This document shows, one piece after another, positions 22,600 to 31,732 of a stretch of DNA of 64,000 nucleotides. The stretch is from Palaemon carinicauda. Its lineage: Eukaryota > Arthropoda > Malacostraca > Decapoda > Palaemonidae. Position numbers and translations under genes: made by a program. The notes under the pieces are model-generated. The model ran no database searches, had not been told where the DNA came from, and saw nothing but the letters and a program-made list of their open reading frames with translations. The stretch lies in NCBI RefSeq assembly GCF_036898095.1, contig NC_090736.1, positions 14,062,430 to 14,126,429 of the forward strand, read 5' to 3'. Position 1 is the stretch's first letter. Each line of letters begins with the position of its first letter.

Positions 22600-23110
22600 A
22601 TTGGCGCGTGAGTGAGAGTACTACGTGGAGACTGCTGGCGCGCGCGTGCGGAAGACAATCGGCGCGCGCATAAGTCCATCGTGCGCTCGCGCGGGAGACC
22701 ATTGGCGCCCGCGCGTGGAATACCGTATGCGCGGGCGGAGGGCCGTCGGCGTGTGCACGCATTGATGGCTGTCGGCGCGCACATGGAAGGCTGTTGGCGC
22801 GTGCGCGGAAGACTGTTGGCACGTGCGTCTGGAAGACTGTTGGCGCGTGCGTCTGGAAGACTGTTGGCGCACGCGCGGATGACTGTCGATGCGCGCAGAA
22901 GACTGTCGGCACGCACGCGTGGGGGACCATCGGCGCCTGCGCGCTTAAGAAAGTCAGCGCACGCGCACGAAAGACTGTTGGCGCGCGCGCAAGAGCATTG
23001 GTGCTCCCGCGCACGGGAAACCATCAGCGCCCGCGCGGAAGACCGTCGGCGCCCGCACGGAAGACCATCGGCGCGCGCGCACGGGAGACTGTTGGCGCGC
23101 GCGAAGGTAG
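22600..23110 (-). repeat. GC-rich short tandem repeat in B2 Gag region
   Basis: About 500 bp of alternating GCGCGC-rich 28-32 bp units of the type GACTGTTGGCGCGTGCGTCT, with at least a dozen imperfect copies. It corresponds in position and composition to the Arg/Ser/Pro repeat part of Gag in B4 and B5, but the frame has drifted. Long frames on both strands here are a by-product of the repetition and GC content, not separate genes. Confidence 0.8.
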
Positions 23111-23940
23111 CGCTAGTAGGTTGGCAGGTCAGCTGGCAGGACGACCAGAAACTGGGATGAGCCCTTTGGAAGTGGAAACATCCATGATGGAGACCGTAAA
23201 GATCCACGGAAGAGTCCAGGACCGAAGTCCAAGGACTAACAGCGGTGTAAGGTTGCGTTGGTAGATACGTAGTTCAGCTGGCAGGCCGATCAGAAAGTGG
23301 GATGTGCCCTTTGGAAGAGCGAGCATCCACCGATGGGGACCGTAAAAAGGTCCGCATTAGAGTCCAAGACCGAAGTCCAAAGGACTACCAGCGGTGTAAG
23401 GATGTGTTGGTAGATCAGCAGGACAGCTGGTAGGACGATCAGGAACTGGGATGTGCCCTTTGGATGGGTGAACATCCAATGATGGCAACCGTGAAAGGTC
23501 CATAAAAGAGTCCAGGACCGAAGTCCATGGACTAAGTTGCAGTGAAGATTGGGCTGGTAGGATGATTAGGAACTGATGAGCTGCGTAATCCTCCGAAGAG
23601 GTGTCTCTATGAGTGGCCTCTCTCGCAAATGAAAGAGGTGAACACTTCGTAGAAGAGACTAGAAGACGCCTGTGATGACGCCCATGAGGGCCGGTGGATC
23701 AGCAAGCTGACCTTTAACAGTAGCGATCCTCCGAAGAGGAGTCTCCATGAGTGGCCTCTCTCACGAACGAGAGAGGTGAACACTTCGTAAAAGAGACTAG
23801 AAGACGCCCATGATGACGCCCATTGAGAAGCGGTGGTTCAGCAAGCTGACCTTTAACAGTAGTGATCCTCCGAAGAGGAGTCTCTATGAGTGGCCTCTCT
23901 CGCGAACGAGAGAGGTAAACACTTCGTAGAAGAGACTTGC
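23105..23940. repeat. Two larger tandem arrays in B2 (approx. 147 bp x3 and 139 bp x2.6)
   Basis: In the first array the phrase GGGATGWGCCCTTTGGA recurs near 23,154, 23,299 and 23,448. In the second, TCCTCCGAAGAG recurs at about 23,586, 23,725 and 23,864, each followed by GAGTGGCCTCTCTCGC or a near match and AACACTTCGTA. Both lie in the 5' part of the DIRS-B element. They are more similar within each array than expected from the decay of the coding region, which points to recent array turnover or homogenisation. Confidence 0.8.
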
Positions 23941-24150
23941 CAAGACCGTGCTCCGCCCCTGAAGGAAGAGAAACTCAGCAAGGGGGGAAGAGAAGTCTGG
24001 GCGAAGGAAGCAACAGCAGTCGGAGACAATGACTTTATTAAGATGTGGGAAGTTCTCCCTCGGAAGGGAGAAACAACCTCGAACAGAATAGCTCTGCTTC
24101 GTTGGCACTCTTAGTTGAACAAAGAAAAACTGCATAGTTAACTGGGAAAA

Positions 24151-24330
24151 AATAAAATCAATTATTTAACAGAAATTCCCTAGGGGGGAACTCCGAAGAG
24201 GAACCCTGAGGGAACAACATGAAAATAAGTATTGTGCCGAAATAAAATTAATTATTTAACAGAAATTCCCTAGGGAGGAACTCCGAAGAGGAACCCCGAG
24301 GGAACAACATGAAAATAAGTATTGTGCCCT
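24151..24330. repeat. 90 bp tandem duplication in B2 5' region
   Basis: Two nearly identical 90 bp units start at about 24,151 and 24,241 (AATAAAATYAATTATTTAAC, then AGAAATTCCCTAGG and AATAAGTATTGTGCC). No coding content is seen. Confidence 0.85.
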
Positions 24331-25260
24331 TCCTTCCCCAGTCGACATCCACGGGAGAAGGGGGGAGCGGAGTAACTAATAAAAACAGAATTACAATTAC
24401 CTGTATTTAAATCAGCTAAAAATATTCACTAATAGTGAGAACCACTGATCCTCCGAAGGGAAGTGTTCCCCACGGAGAAAGCTAAAAAGTTAAAATACAA
24501 TTATAATTTCACTAAAAATAATTGAGACAAACAATCGGAAGAGCAACCTAACCCGCGCACAGGAAAGGAGCTTCCCCAATAGTTTACTGTTGTTGTAAAG
24601 GTGAACGACCTCGAGAAGAGAAAGACCGTGGTCAATCTTTGAGAGGCCACATTCCCTTCGCTCAGATACCCATGTTTGGGAAAATGGAAAAGGCGAAGAC
24701 AATAGTTGAATGAAGAGGGTCCAGGCGATGACGATTCCCCTGCGGTGGCCGAGTGAACGGTTATATGCCGACGGGAAGACCGATGGACCAGAGAGGGAGA
24801 GGTCGGTCCCCACGAAGTGGAACTGCGCTGGCCTTGCTAATCTACGCAAGTGTCGTTGTCGTATATGTATCACACACACACTGCACAAACACTGAAAAGG
24901 AAACTTATCACATTTCTATACACATATATATATACATAAACATTAAGAATGTTTTTATATATATACATGTATAAGAAAAAGTAAGTTTGGAACAAAAGTA
25001 TTTAAAAGACAAAAATTAATGGCAGTCCAGAATAGGCGAGGAGGGAGAGAGGAACAACCGCTCCCTATCCGAGCCAAAAGTAAAGTGACTAAATCACAGG
25101 TGTGTGAACCGGAGTGGTAGCAAGCTAACCCCCCCTACCCCCGCTAACTAGTGGTGTGGGTAGTTAACCCTCGCTAAATTTTAATGGCTCGTCATTTCAC
25201 CTCTGTCAAAATTACAACCCCTAATAAATAGCGTGGTTTGTATTCCCGTTACGGAACAAA

Positions 25261-27908
25261 CAAAAGGAAGTGGAAGGGACTGAGGAGAAACCTGCCCTCA
25301 AGGAACTAGAACTTCCAGCTATCTGGGCGTTGGCTTTCCTTTAGCGGCTGTCAAACCTTTAGACCAGGGCAAAGCGGCACTGAACCTGGAAGGCTTCTGG
25401 GTCTCGAATATTTCATTGAAAACCATATCCTTACCCTCCTGGGTGGTGGAACCAAGAGTAGACAGCATATTAATAGCCCTCATACCAGCAAGGACCTGCC
25501 AAAAGGTATGCTCCGACTCATGTCTTTCTTGCTCAGAGTGGTAGTTCGGACTAGCAGCCTTTGGAAGATTCTCATCATCGGAATCCAAGAGGTCGTCCAC
25601 CTCCAGGCTCAAGTCCAGAGCCTGGGGGTGGTCACGGTCATCAACAATGCTGCTAGAGGGACCGGCCACAGGGGACCTTCTCTGTGCCTCAGCCATGTGA
25701 GCTTCCTTTGCCGCAGCGTTCTTGGGTTTCGTCTTGGTGACTTTCGACTCCCTACCCACAGGACGTTCCTCCGCGGTCTTAGGAGGGGGAACTTGCAAGG
25801 TTTTCGAGGCGCCCGATGAAGCTTTGGCAGTAGGAGCTGAAGGCTCCTCTTTAGGAGGAGGTAAGGAAATTGAACGCTGGTCTGGAGGCACTACCTCAAT
25901 CTCTTGAGGATTGAAGGGATGGATGGTTATCTCCCTGGGCGAGCCTATATCCCTACTCGTCCTAGGGCGGATGATGTTGGCATAAGGTGGAGTTACACCT
26001 CTCATCCTTCTCTTCTGCCTCTTAGTCATGGTTTCCCTTGCCTTCACCTGGGTAAAGGGTAGGTTGGCCATGTAGAAATCAAAAGATCGAGGACATTCAA
26101 CACACGATCGGGATGGAGGTGATCTGCGAGCCTTGTCCGATGTTGATCTCCTTCAAGGATCTAGACTCCCAATGGATGAACTCGACGAGGATTCCAAAGG
26201 AATCCTAAGGGTCGCTTTGACTGGAGCAGTCTGAGGTTGTGGTGGTGGAGGAGCCACACTCAAGAGACTTTGGCAGTGTGGAAAGAAAAGTACTCACCCA
26301 AGGAGGAAGCTTGGACCTCTAGGTAAGTCATGGGATTCCCTTAGAGGTCTAGGAGGAGAACATCCCCTAGGGGAATCTCTAGATGGTCTAACGCCTTCCT
26401 GCTGACGCAGAGAAGCGCCTACGTCCGACGAAGTCGGCAGAGAAGGCCTCGAGTAGGAACAACCCAGAGCGTTGGAGAACACATGACAGCAGACGCGTTT
26501 CTTCTGAGCGTCGCATAGGCAAACACTTTGCTAATATTCCCAAAGCGGTGAAAGGCACTGGTGGTTTAGCAGGACGCCTGTCTGAGGGATGGTAATTCTC
26601 ATGATCAGGTTAGGTTCGAGGTCGTTTGGGAGAAGGTCGGCTTGAAGGGCTACGCACTGATGGACTGCGCAAACGCCTACCTCTACCTCTCCTGGACCTT
26701 TATCATGAACGAGCGGTTCGCGATCGTGAACAGGATCGTCTAGCTCTCGTTCAAGAATGGTGTGAGCGTCGTGACTGCCTAGCTCGTGAACGTCAGCCTC
26801 GCGAACACGAACGACGTTCTTGTGAACGGTGCCCTCGCGAGCGTGAACGGTGCCCTCGCGAGCGTGAACAGTGCCCTCGCGAGCGTGAACGCCGCCCTCG
26901 TGAATGGAAGCGCCGTCCTCGCGAGCAGAAGCGCCGTTCTCGCTATCTAGATCTTAGATATCTAGAACGCGAGCGTCTGGACCTAGGTCTAAACTGTGCT
27001 CGTGATCGTGCAGAACATGATTGCGTGACTTCTCCTCGAGAGAGGAACGCCTCCAGGGAGAGCGTTGAGACCGGAGGTCTCGTGAGTGCGAAGCTCTTAC
27101 GTGAACGCCTTCTAGAAGAAGAGCGTTCGGATCGTGATGACCTACGATCCATCAGATCTTCCGATCGTTGCAAACGGCGATCAGGGAAAGTGTGTCCAGA
27201 AGGGCAAGGCAATGGCGATGCTAGTCCTTTAGCGCTGCTGGTGGTAGAAGCGCTGGTCCCTGGAAGATAAACACCTGCAACCGGTGGGTTCCTATAGGAA
27301 GCAACATAAGGTTGGAGGTTACAAGACGACGAGGTTCCAGGATGGCGAATGAGAGACGTTGCCAGAGTCGTTGGAGAGGCAAACGTGAGCGATCACCTTG
27401 TCCACACGTGAATGGTCCAGGAGAAGGCGACTCATGAACTTCGCACAGTTCCACAACGTGAGATGTTAACGGCTCTAGAGAAGGGTCCTTCCTAGCACCG
27501 GGCTGAAGGGGATGCAGAAGTCCTTTCGAAGGGGGTCCATAAATCCCTAAGGTTGGCCACACCAACAGAACATCTGAAAGGGAGCATGACTCCCCGGCAG
27601 CTGGAGGTGAAGTTGCTCCTTTAGGGGAAGCAACAACCAGCCCCCATGTACCCCAGGGTTGCCAAGGAGTTAGTCAGTCTGCGCTCCTACTCGATCATCC
27701 CTCGGAAGAGAACGAGCGAGAAGGAGCTTTAGAAAGAGATTTGGGGGTGCGAGACGAAGAAGACAGCGCTTTCCTCGCCCCTGAGGGAGAGCTAACTAGT
27801 GGGTAGGTGGTTAGCCCTTGCTAAAAGTCTAATGGCTTGTCTGTCTTTCACCTTCGTCGAAAGTAATACCCCTATAAATAGCGTTGGTTTGTATTCCAGT
27901 TACGGAAT
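25261..27908 (-). mobile_element. DIRS-B copy B1, 5' part (Gag N-terminus and 5' end)
   Basis: This is the continuation of B1 beyond the nested B2. It carries the N-terminal and middle Gag on the minus strand and ends at about 27,908 in a family-B 5' terminus (TAAATAGCGTTGGTTTGTAT, then TTCCAGTTACGGAATAA). The TIR segment before it (AAGTCTAATGGCTTGTCTGT) matches the inverse of B1's 3' TIR (AAGTCTAATGG, then CCGAAAGATAAT) better than the orphan terminus at 28,158 does. About 20 codons of Gag appear to be missing at the B2 insertion point. Confidence 0.65.
25319..27270 (-). pseudogene. DIRS-B Gag N-terminal half, copy B1
   Basis: The 250-residue frame 26,071-25,319 contains SEHTFWQVLAGMRAIN, GKDMVFNEIFETQKPSRF and SAALPWSKGLTAAKG, matching SEHAFWQVLTLMRNLN and SAALPWSQGVKSAR in B4. 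Upstream, 27,212-26,943 encodes an Arg/Ser-rich stretch (RSSRSERSSSRRRSRKSF, RPRSRRSRSRYLRSR). Frameshifts separate the pieces. Gag is expected to package the element RNA; this copy is interrupted by B2 and cannot be made intact. Confidence 0.72.
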
Positions 27909-28158
27909 AACTTTTATTTAGGAATTTAGTCTGCACTCCACCAAGACCAAATAAAAAGTGACGGTGTTTACTAGGGCTGGTGTGAGCAAGGTGGTGAATT
28001 AACCCCGCTAACCCCCTCCTGGTGTGAGCAAGTTAGGGGGTTAACCCCCTTACCCACCTCCCGCTAACTAACAGAGGGTAGTCATACCTCACAAAATCTT
28101 AACGGCTGATTTTCAGATAGTGCTGAAATAATACGGTTTGTATCTAATACCGGAACAA
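27909..28158 (-). mobile_element. Orphan DIRS-B-like 5' terminus
   Basis: A second family-B-type 5' terminus (AATACGGTTTGTATCTAATA, then CCGGAACAA, ending about 28,158) stands outside B1 with its own TIR-like tract (CCCGCTAACTAACAGAGGGT). It has no matching 3' end in the window, so it is a fragment of a third, more divergent DIRS-B element. Confidence 0.55.
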
Positions 28159-28469
28159 TGAAATCGATGTGCTGATTAATTTTCTATAAGGAAAAGAATA
28201 TATAGCACTGATTTTCAAGTGTAACATGTTATTTTCATTAGTAAAATAAATTTTTGAATATACTTACCCGATGATCATGTAGCTGTCAACTCCGTTGCCC
28301 GACAAAAATCTAAGGTCGGGATACGCCAGCGATCGCTATACAGGTGGGGGTGTACACAACAGCGCCATCTGTGAGTAGGTACTCAAGTACTTCTTGTCAA
28401 CAAGAACTCAATTTTCTCCTCGGTCCACTGGTTCTCTATGGGGAGGAAGGGAGGGTTCTTAAATTCATG

Positions 28470-28555
28470 ATCATCGGGTAAGTATATTCAAAAATTTATT
28501 TTACTAATGAAAATAACATTTTTCAATATTAATCTTACCCGATGATCATGTAGCT
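28470..28555. repeat. ICR of DIRS copy A2
   Basis: The inverse copy of the 3' outer end (ATCGGGTAAGTATATTCAAA to AATGAAAATAACAT) is joined directly to the inverse copy of the 5' outer end (TTTTTCAATATTAATCTTAC to CATGTAGCTG). Confidence 0.85.
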
Positions 28556-28958
28556 GATTCACACCCAGGGTGGTGGGTGGAGACCAGCATACATGTTAAC
28601 AAAAGAAGCTAAGTATCCCGTATTTCATTTTAGCAGTTATTCAAAATAACAAACATAAAATAAATAAGTACCTGGTAAGGAAGTCGACTTGAACTATTAC
28701 TCTGCCTTTTTTAAGTACGTCTTCCTTACTGAGCCTAGCGGTCCTCTTAGGATGCTGAACGACTCCTAGGTGCTGAAGTATAAAGGGCTGCAACCCATAC
28801 TAAAGGACCTCATCACAACCTCTAACCTAGGCGCTTCTCAAGAAAGAATTTGACCACCCGCCAAATCAACCAGGATGCGGAAGGCTTCTTAGCCTTCCGT
28901 ACAACCCAAAAAACAACAATAAAAAGTATTCAAGAGAAAGATTAAAAAGGTTATGGGA

Positions 28959-30131
28959 TTATGGGAATGTAGTGGCTGAGCCCTCACCTACTACTGCACT
29001 CGCTGCTACGAATGGTCCCAGGGTGTAGCAGTTCTCGTAAAGAGACTGGACATCTTTGAGATAGAATGATGCGAACACTGACTTGCTTCTCCAATAGGTT
29101 GCATCCATAACACTCTGCAGAGAACGGTTCTGTTTGAAGGCCACTGAAGTAGCGACAGCTCTAACTTCATGTGTCCTTACCTTCAGCAAAGCAAGGTCTT
29201 CTTCCTTCAGATGAGAATGTGCCTCTCTAATCAGAAGCCTGATGTAGTAAGAAACTGCGTTCTTAGACATCGGTAGAGTAGGCTTCTTGATAGAACACCA
29301 TAAAGCTTCTGATTGTCCTCGTAATGGCTTTGACCTTCTTAAATAGTACTTAAGAGCTCTTACTGGACAAAGTACTCTCTCTAGTTCGTTCCCCACCAAG
29401 TTGGAAAGGCTTGGGATCTCGAACGACTTAGGCCAAGGACGGGAAGGAAGCTCGTTTTTAGCCAAAAAACCGAGCTGCAAGGAACATGTAGCCGTTTCAG
29501 ATGTAAAACCTATGTTCCTGCTGAAGGCGTGGATCTCACTGACTCTTTTAGCTGTTGCTAAGCAAACGAGGAAAAGAGTTTTTAATGTGAGATCCTTAAA
29601 AGAGGCTGATTGGAGCGGTTCAAATCTTGATGACATTAGGAACCTTAAAACCACGTCTAGGTTCCAGCCTGGTGTGGACAACCGACGTTCCTTTGAGGTC
29701 TCAAAAGACCTAAGGAGGTCCTGTAGATCTTTGTTGGTGGAAAGATCCAAGCCTCTGTGGCGGAAGACCGCTGCCAACATACTTCTGTAACCCTTGATCG
29801 TAGGAGCTGAAAGGGATCTTACGTTCCTTAGATGTAACAGGAAGTCAGCAATCTGGGTTACAGTGGTACTGGTTGAGGAAACTGCATTCGCCTTGCACCA
29901 GCTTCGGAAGACTTCCCATTTAGACTGATAGACTCTGAGAGTGGATGTCCTCCTTGCTCTGGCAATCGCTCTGGCTGCCTCCTTCGAAAAGCCTCTAGCT
30001 CTTGAGAGTCTTTCGATAGTCTGAAGGCAGTCAGACGAAGAGCGTGGAGGTTTGGGTGTACCTTCTTTACGTGAGGTTGACGCAGAAGGTCCACTCTTAG
30101 AGGAAGAGTCCTGGGAACGTCTACTAGCCAT
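28959..30131 (-). CDS. DIRS-A tyrosine recombinase, intact (copy A2)
   Basis: This 390-residue frame encodes a complete DIRS-type tyrosine recombinase, which would insert the element's circular DNA copy into chromosomes. Residues about 41-125 form the SAM-like core-binding domain (SRARGFSKEAARAIARARRT, YQSKWEVFRSWCK). The catalytic set is present: R196 (TAKRVSEIHAF), H321 and R324 (THEVRAVATSV), W347 and Y357 (FASFYLKDV). I chose the ATG at 30,131 (MASRRSQ) because copies A3 and B5 have a matching MASR start, while upstream codons lie in the RT/RNase H overlap. The same frame stays open upstream to 31,607. It is the best-preserved recombinase of family A here, and its last codons lie close to the ICR. 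Confidence 0.9.
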   Translation of the reverse strand: MASRRSQDSSSKSGPSASTSRKEGTPKPPRSSSDCLQTIERLSRARGFSKEAARAIARARRTSTLRVYQSKWEVFRSWCKANAVSSTSTTVTQIADFLLHLRNVRSLSAPTIKGYRSMLAAVFRHRGLDLSTNKDLQDLLRSFETSKERRLSTPGWNLDVVLRFLMSSRFEPLQSASFKDLTLKTLFLVCLATAKRVSEIHAFSRNIGFTSETATCSLQLGFLAKNELPSRPWPKSFEIPSLSNLVGNELERVLCPVRALKYYLRRSKPLRGQSEALWCSIKKPTLPMSKNAVSYYIRLLIREAHSHLKEEDLALLKVRTHEVRAVATSVAFKQNRSLQSVMDATYWRSKSVFASFYLKDVQSLYENCYTLGPFVAASAVVGEGSATTFP

Positions 30132-31678
30132 TGCAGTACCTCGGTGAACCATTCTCTCGCGGGCCAGAGGGGAGCAACCAACGTCAGCCGTGTCCCTTCG
30201 TGAGAGGCGAACTTCTGAAGTACCCTGTTGACAATCTTTAACGGCGGGAACGCATACAGGTCGAGATGGGACCAATCCAGCAGAAAGGCATCCACGTGAA
30301 CTGCTGCTGGGTCTGGAATCGGAGAACAATACATCGGGAGCCTCTTGGTCATCGAGGTAGCGAATAGATCTATGGTGGGTTGACCCCACAGGGCCCATAG
30401 TCTGCTGCAAACATTCTTGTGAAGGGTCCACTCTGTGGGGATGACCTGACCCTTCCGGCTGAGGCGATCTGCCATGACATTCATATCGCCCTGAATGAAC
30501 CTCGTTACCAGCGAAAGCTTTCGATCTTTTGACCAAATGAGGAGGTCCCTTGCGATCTCGAACAACTTCCTCGAATGAGTCCCTCCCTGCTTGGAGATGT
30601 AAGCCAAGGCTGTGGTGTTGTAGGAGTTCACCTCCACCACCTTGTTTAGCTGGAGGGACTTGAAGTTTATCAAGGCCAGATGAACCGCCAACAACTCCTT
30701 GCAATTGATGTGAAGTGTCCTTTGCTCTTGATTCCATGTGCCCGAGCATTCCTGTCCGTCCAGTGTCGCACCCGAGCCCGTGTCCGATGCGTCCGAGAAG
30801 AGACGGTGGTCGGGGGTCTGAACAGCCAATGGTAGACCTTCCTTGAGAAGAATGCTGTTCTTCCACCACGTTAGAGTAGACCTCATCTCTTCGGAAACAG
30901 GCACTGAGACCGCCTCTAGCGTCATGTCCTTTCTCCAGTGAGCAGCTAGATGATACTGAAGGGGGCGGAGGTGGAGTCTCCCTAACTCGATGAACTGGGC
31001 CAGCGATGAAAGTGTCCCTGTTAGACTCATCCACTGCCTGACTGAACATCGGTTCCTTCTCAGCATGCTCTGGATGCATTCTAGGGCTTGATTGATCCTT
31101 GGGGCCGACGGAAAAGCCCGAAAAGCTCGACTCTGAATCTCCATACCTAGATAGACAATGGTCTGGGATGGGACGAGCTGGGACTTCTCTATATTGACCA
31201 GGAGGCCCAATTCCTTGGTCAGATCCATAGTCCATCTGAGATTCTCCAGACAGCGACGACTTGTTGGAGCTCTTAAAAGCCAGTCGTCCAAATAGAGGGA
31301 GGCTCTGATGTCTGCCAAGTGAAGGAATTTTGCAATATTCCTCATCAGTCTGGTAAACACAAGAGGTGCCGTGCTTAGGCCAAAGCACAGGGCTTGGAAC
31401 TGGTACACAACCTTTCCAAAGACGAACCTTAGGAAAGGTTGGGAGTCTGGATGGATGGGGACGTGAAAGTACGCGTCTTTCAGGTCTAACGAGACCATCC
31501 AGTCCTCCTGCCTGACCGCTGCTAGGACCGACTTCGTCGTCTCCATCGTGAACGTCTGCTTGGTGACAAAAGCATTGAGAGCACTGACGTCCAGCACCGG
31601 TCTCCAACCTCCTGTCTTCTTCGCTACCCCTCCTTTAGCCACTTCACAGACTGAGCGTCTGCACCTCTGCTCTCCCAA
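29858..31678 (-). CDS. DIRS-A RT/RNase H/methyltransferase-like polyprotein, defective (copy A2)
   Basis: The frame is open for 606 codons. RT motifs: GGWRPVLDVSALN (about 23-35), motif A SLDLKDAYFHVPIHP with D65, and the catalytic YLDDW with D131 and D132. RNase H: LFSDASDTGSG, HINCKELLAVHLAL and NVMADRLSR. The third acidic site reads VNSYNTTAL, with TAC at 30,621-30,623, where copies A1 and A3 have GAC (VNSDN). A methyltransferase-like block follows (LDWSHLDLYAFPPLKIVNR). Upstream, a different frame (31,824-31,624) carries the usual pol N-terminus (VGARLKTFWQAWESRGADAQ, SVKWLKEG), which joins the RT frame out of phase near 31,640. About 70 RT residues present in B4 are missing. The enzyme is probably dead. 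Confidence 0.85.
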   Translation of the reverse strand: MGEQRCRRSVCEVAKGGVAKKTGGWRPVLDVSALNAFVTKQTFTMETTKSVLAAVRQEDWMVSLDLKDAYFHVPIHPDSQPFLRFVFGKVVYQFQALCFGLSTAPLVFTRLMRNIAKFLHLADIRASLYLDDWLLRAPTSRRCLENLRWTMDLTKELGLLVNIEKSQLVPSQTIVYLGMEIQSRAFRAFPSAPRINQALECIQSMLRRNRCSVRQWMSLTGTLSSLAQFIELGRLHLRPLQYHLAAHWRKDMTLEAVSVPVSEEMRSTLTWWKNSILLKEGLPLAVQTPDHRLFSDASDTGSGATLDGQECSGTWNQEQRTLHINCKELLAVHLALINFKSLQLNKVVEVNSYNTTALAYISKQGGTHSRKLFEIARDLLIWSKDRKLSLVTRFIQGDMNVMADRLSRKGQVIPTEWTLHKNVCSRLWALWGQPTIDLFATSMTKRLPMYCSPIPDPAAVHVDAFLLDWSHLDLYAFPPLKIVNRVLQKFASHEGTRLTLVAPLWPAREWFTEVLQWLVDVPRTLPLRVDLLRQPHVKKVHPNLHALRLTAFRLSKDSQELEAFRRRQPERLPEQGGHPLSESISLNGKSSEAGARRMQFPQPVPL

Positions 31679-31732
31679 GCTTGCCAGAAGGTCTTGAGTC
31701 TGGCTCCCACTGCTGTCTGGAGAGGAAGGCAG

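Larger units (their letters stand above)
17877..25260 (-). mobile_element. DIRS-B retrotransposon copy B2, nested in B1
   Basis: The left 3' module (17,877-18,215) and the right 5' terminus (about 25,080-25,260) are inverse matches over the TIR (GTGTGGGTAGTTAACCCTCG and following). The right outer end (GTTACGGAACAAA) is the inverse of the second half of the ICR at about 18,165-18,210. About 12 bases of the 3' outer end expected from the ICR are missing at 17,877. The interior has heavily mutated YR, RNase H and RT remnants (18,640-21,060) followed by a long GC-rich, repeat-expanded Gag/5' region, with an insertion of a (TTA)n-linked repeat at about 21,902-22,300. It interrupts B1 Gag, so it is younger than B1 by insertion order, although its coding regions are badly decayed. 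Confidence 0.78.

Noticed and set aside
22401..23207. Long overlapping frames on both strands encoding Ala/Arg-rich proteins
   Set aside because: They follow from the GC-rich short-period tandem repeat. The period and composition keep several frames open at once, and no domain is present apart from the Gag repeat homology.
22600..24330. CRISPR array
   Set aside because: Units are directly adjacent tandem copies with no unique spacers, and they lie in a eukaryotic retrotransposon.
26626..27270. 214-codon plus-strand frame rich in Arg and Glu (RERERCPRERE)
   Set aside because: It is the antisense of the Arg/Ser-rich part of DIRS-B Gag, which matches B4 and B5 on the minus strand.
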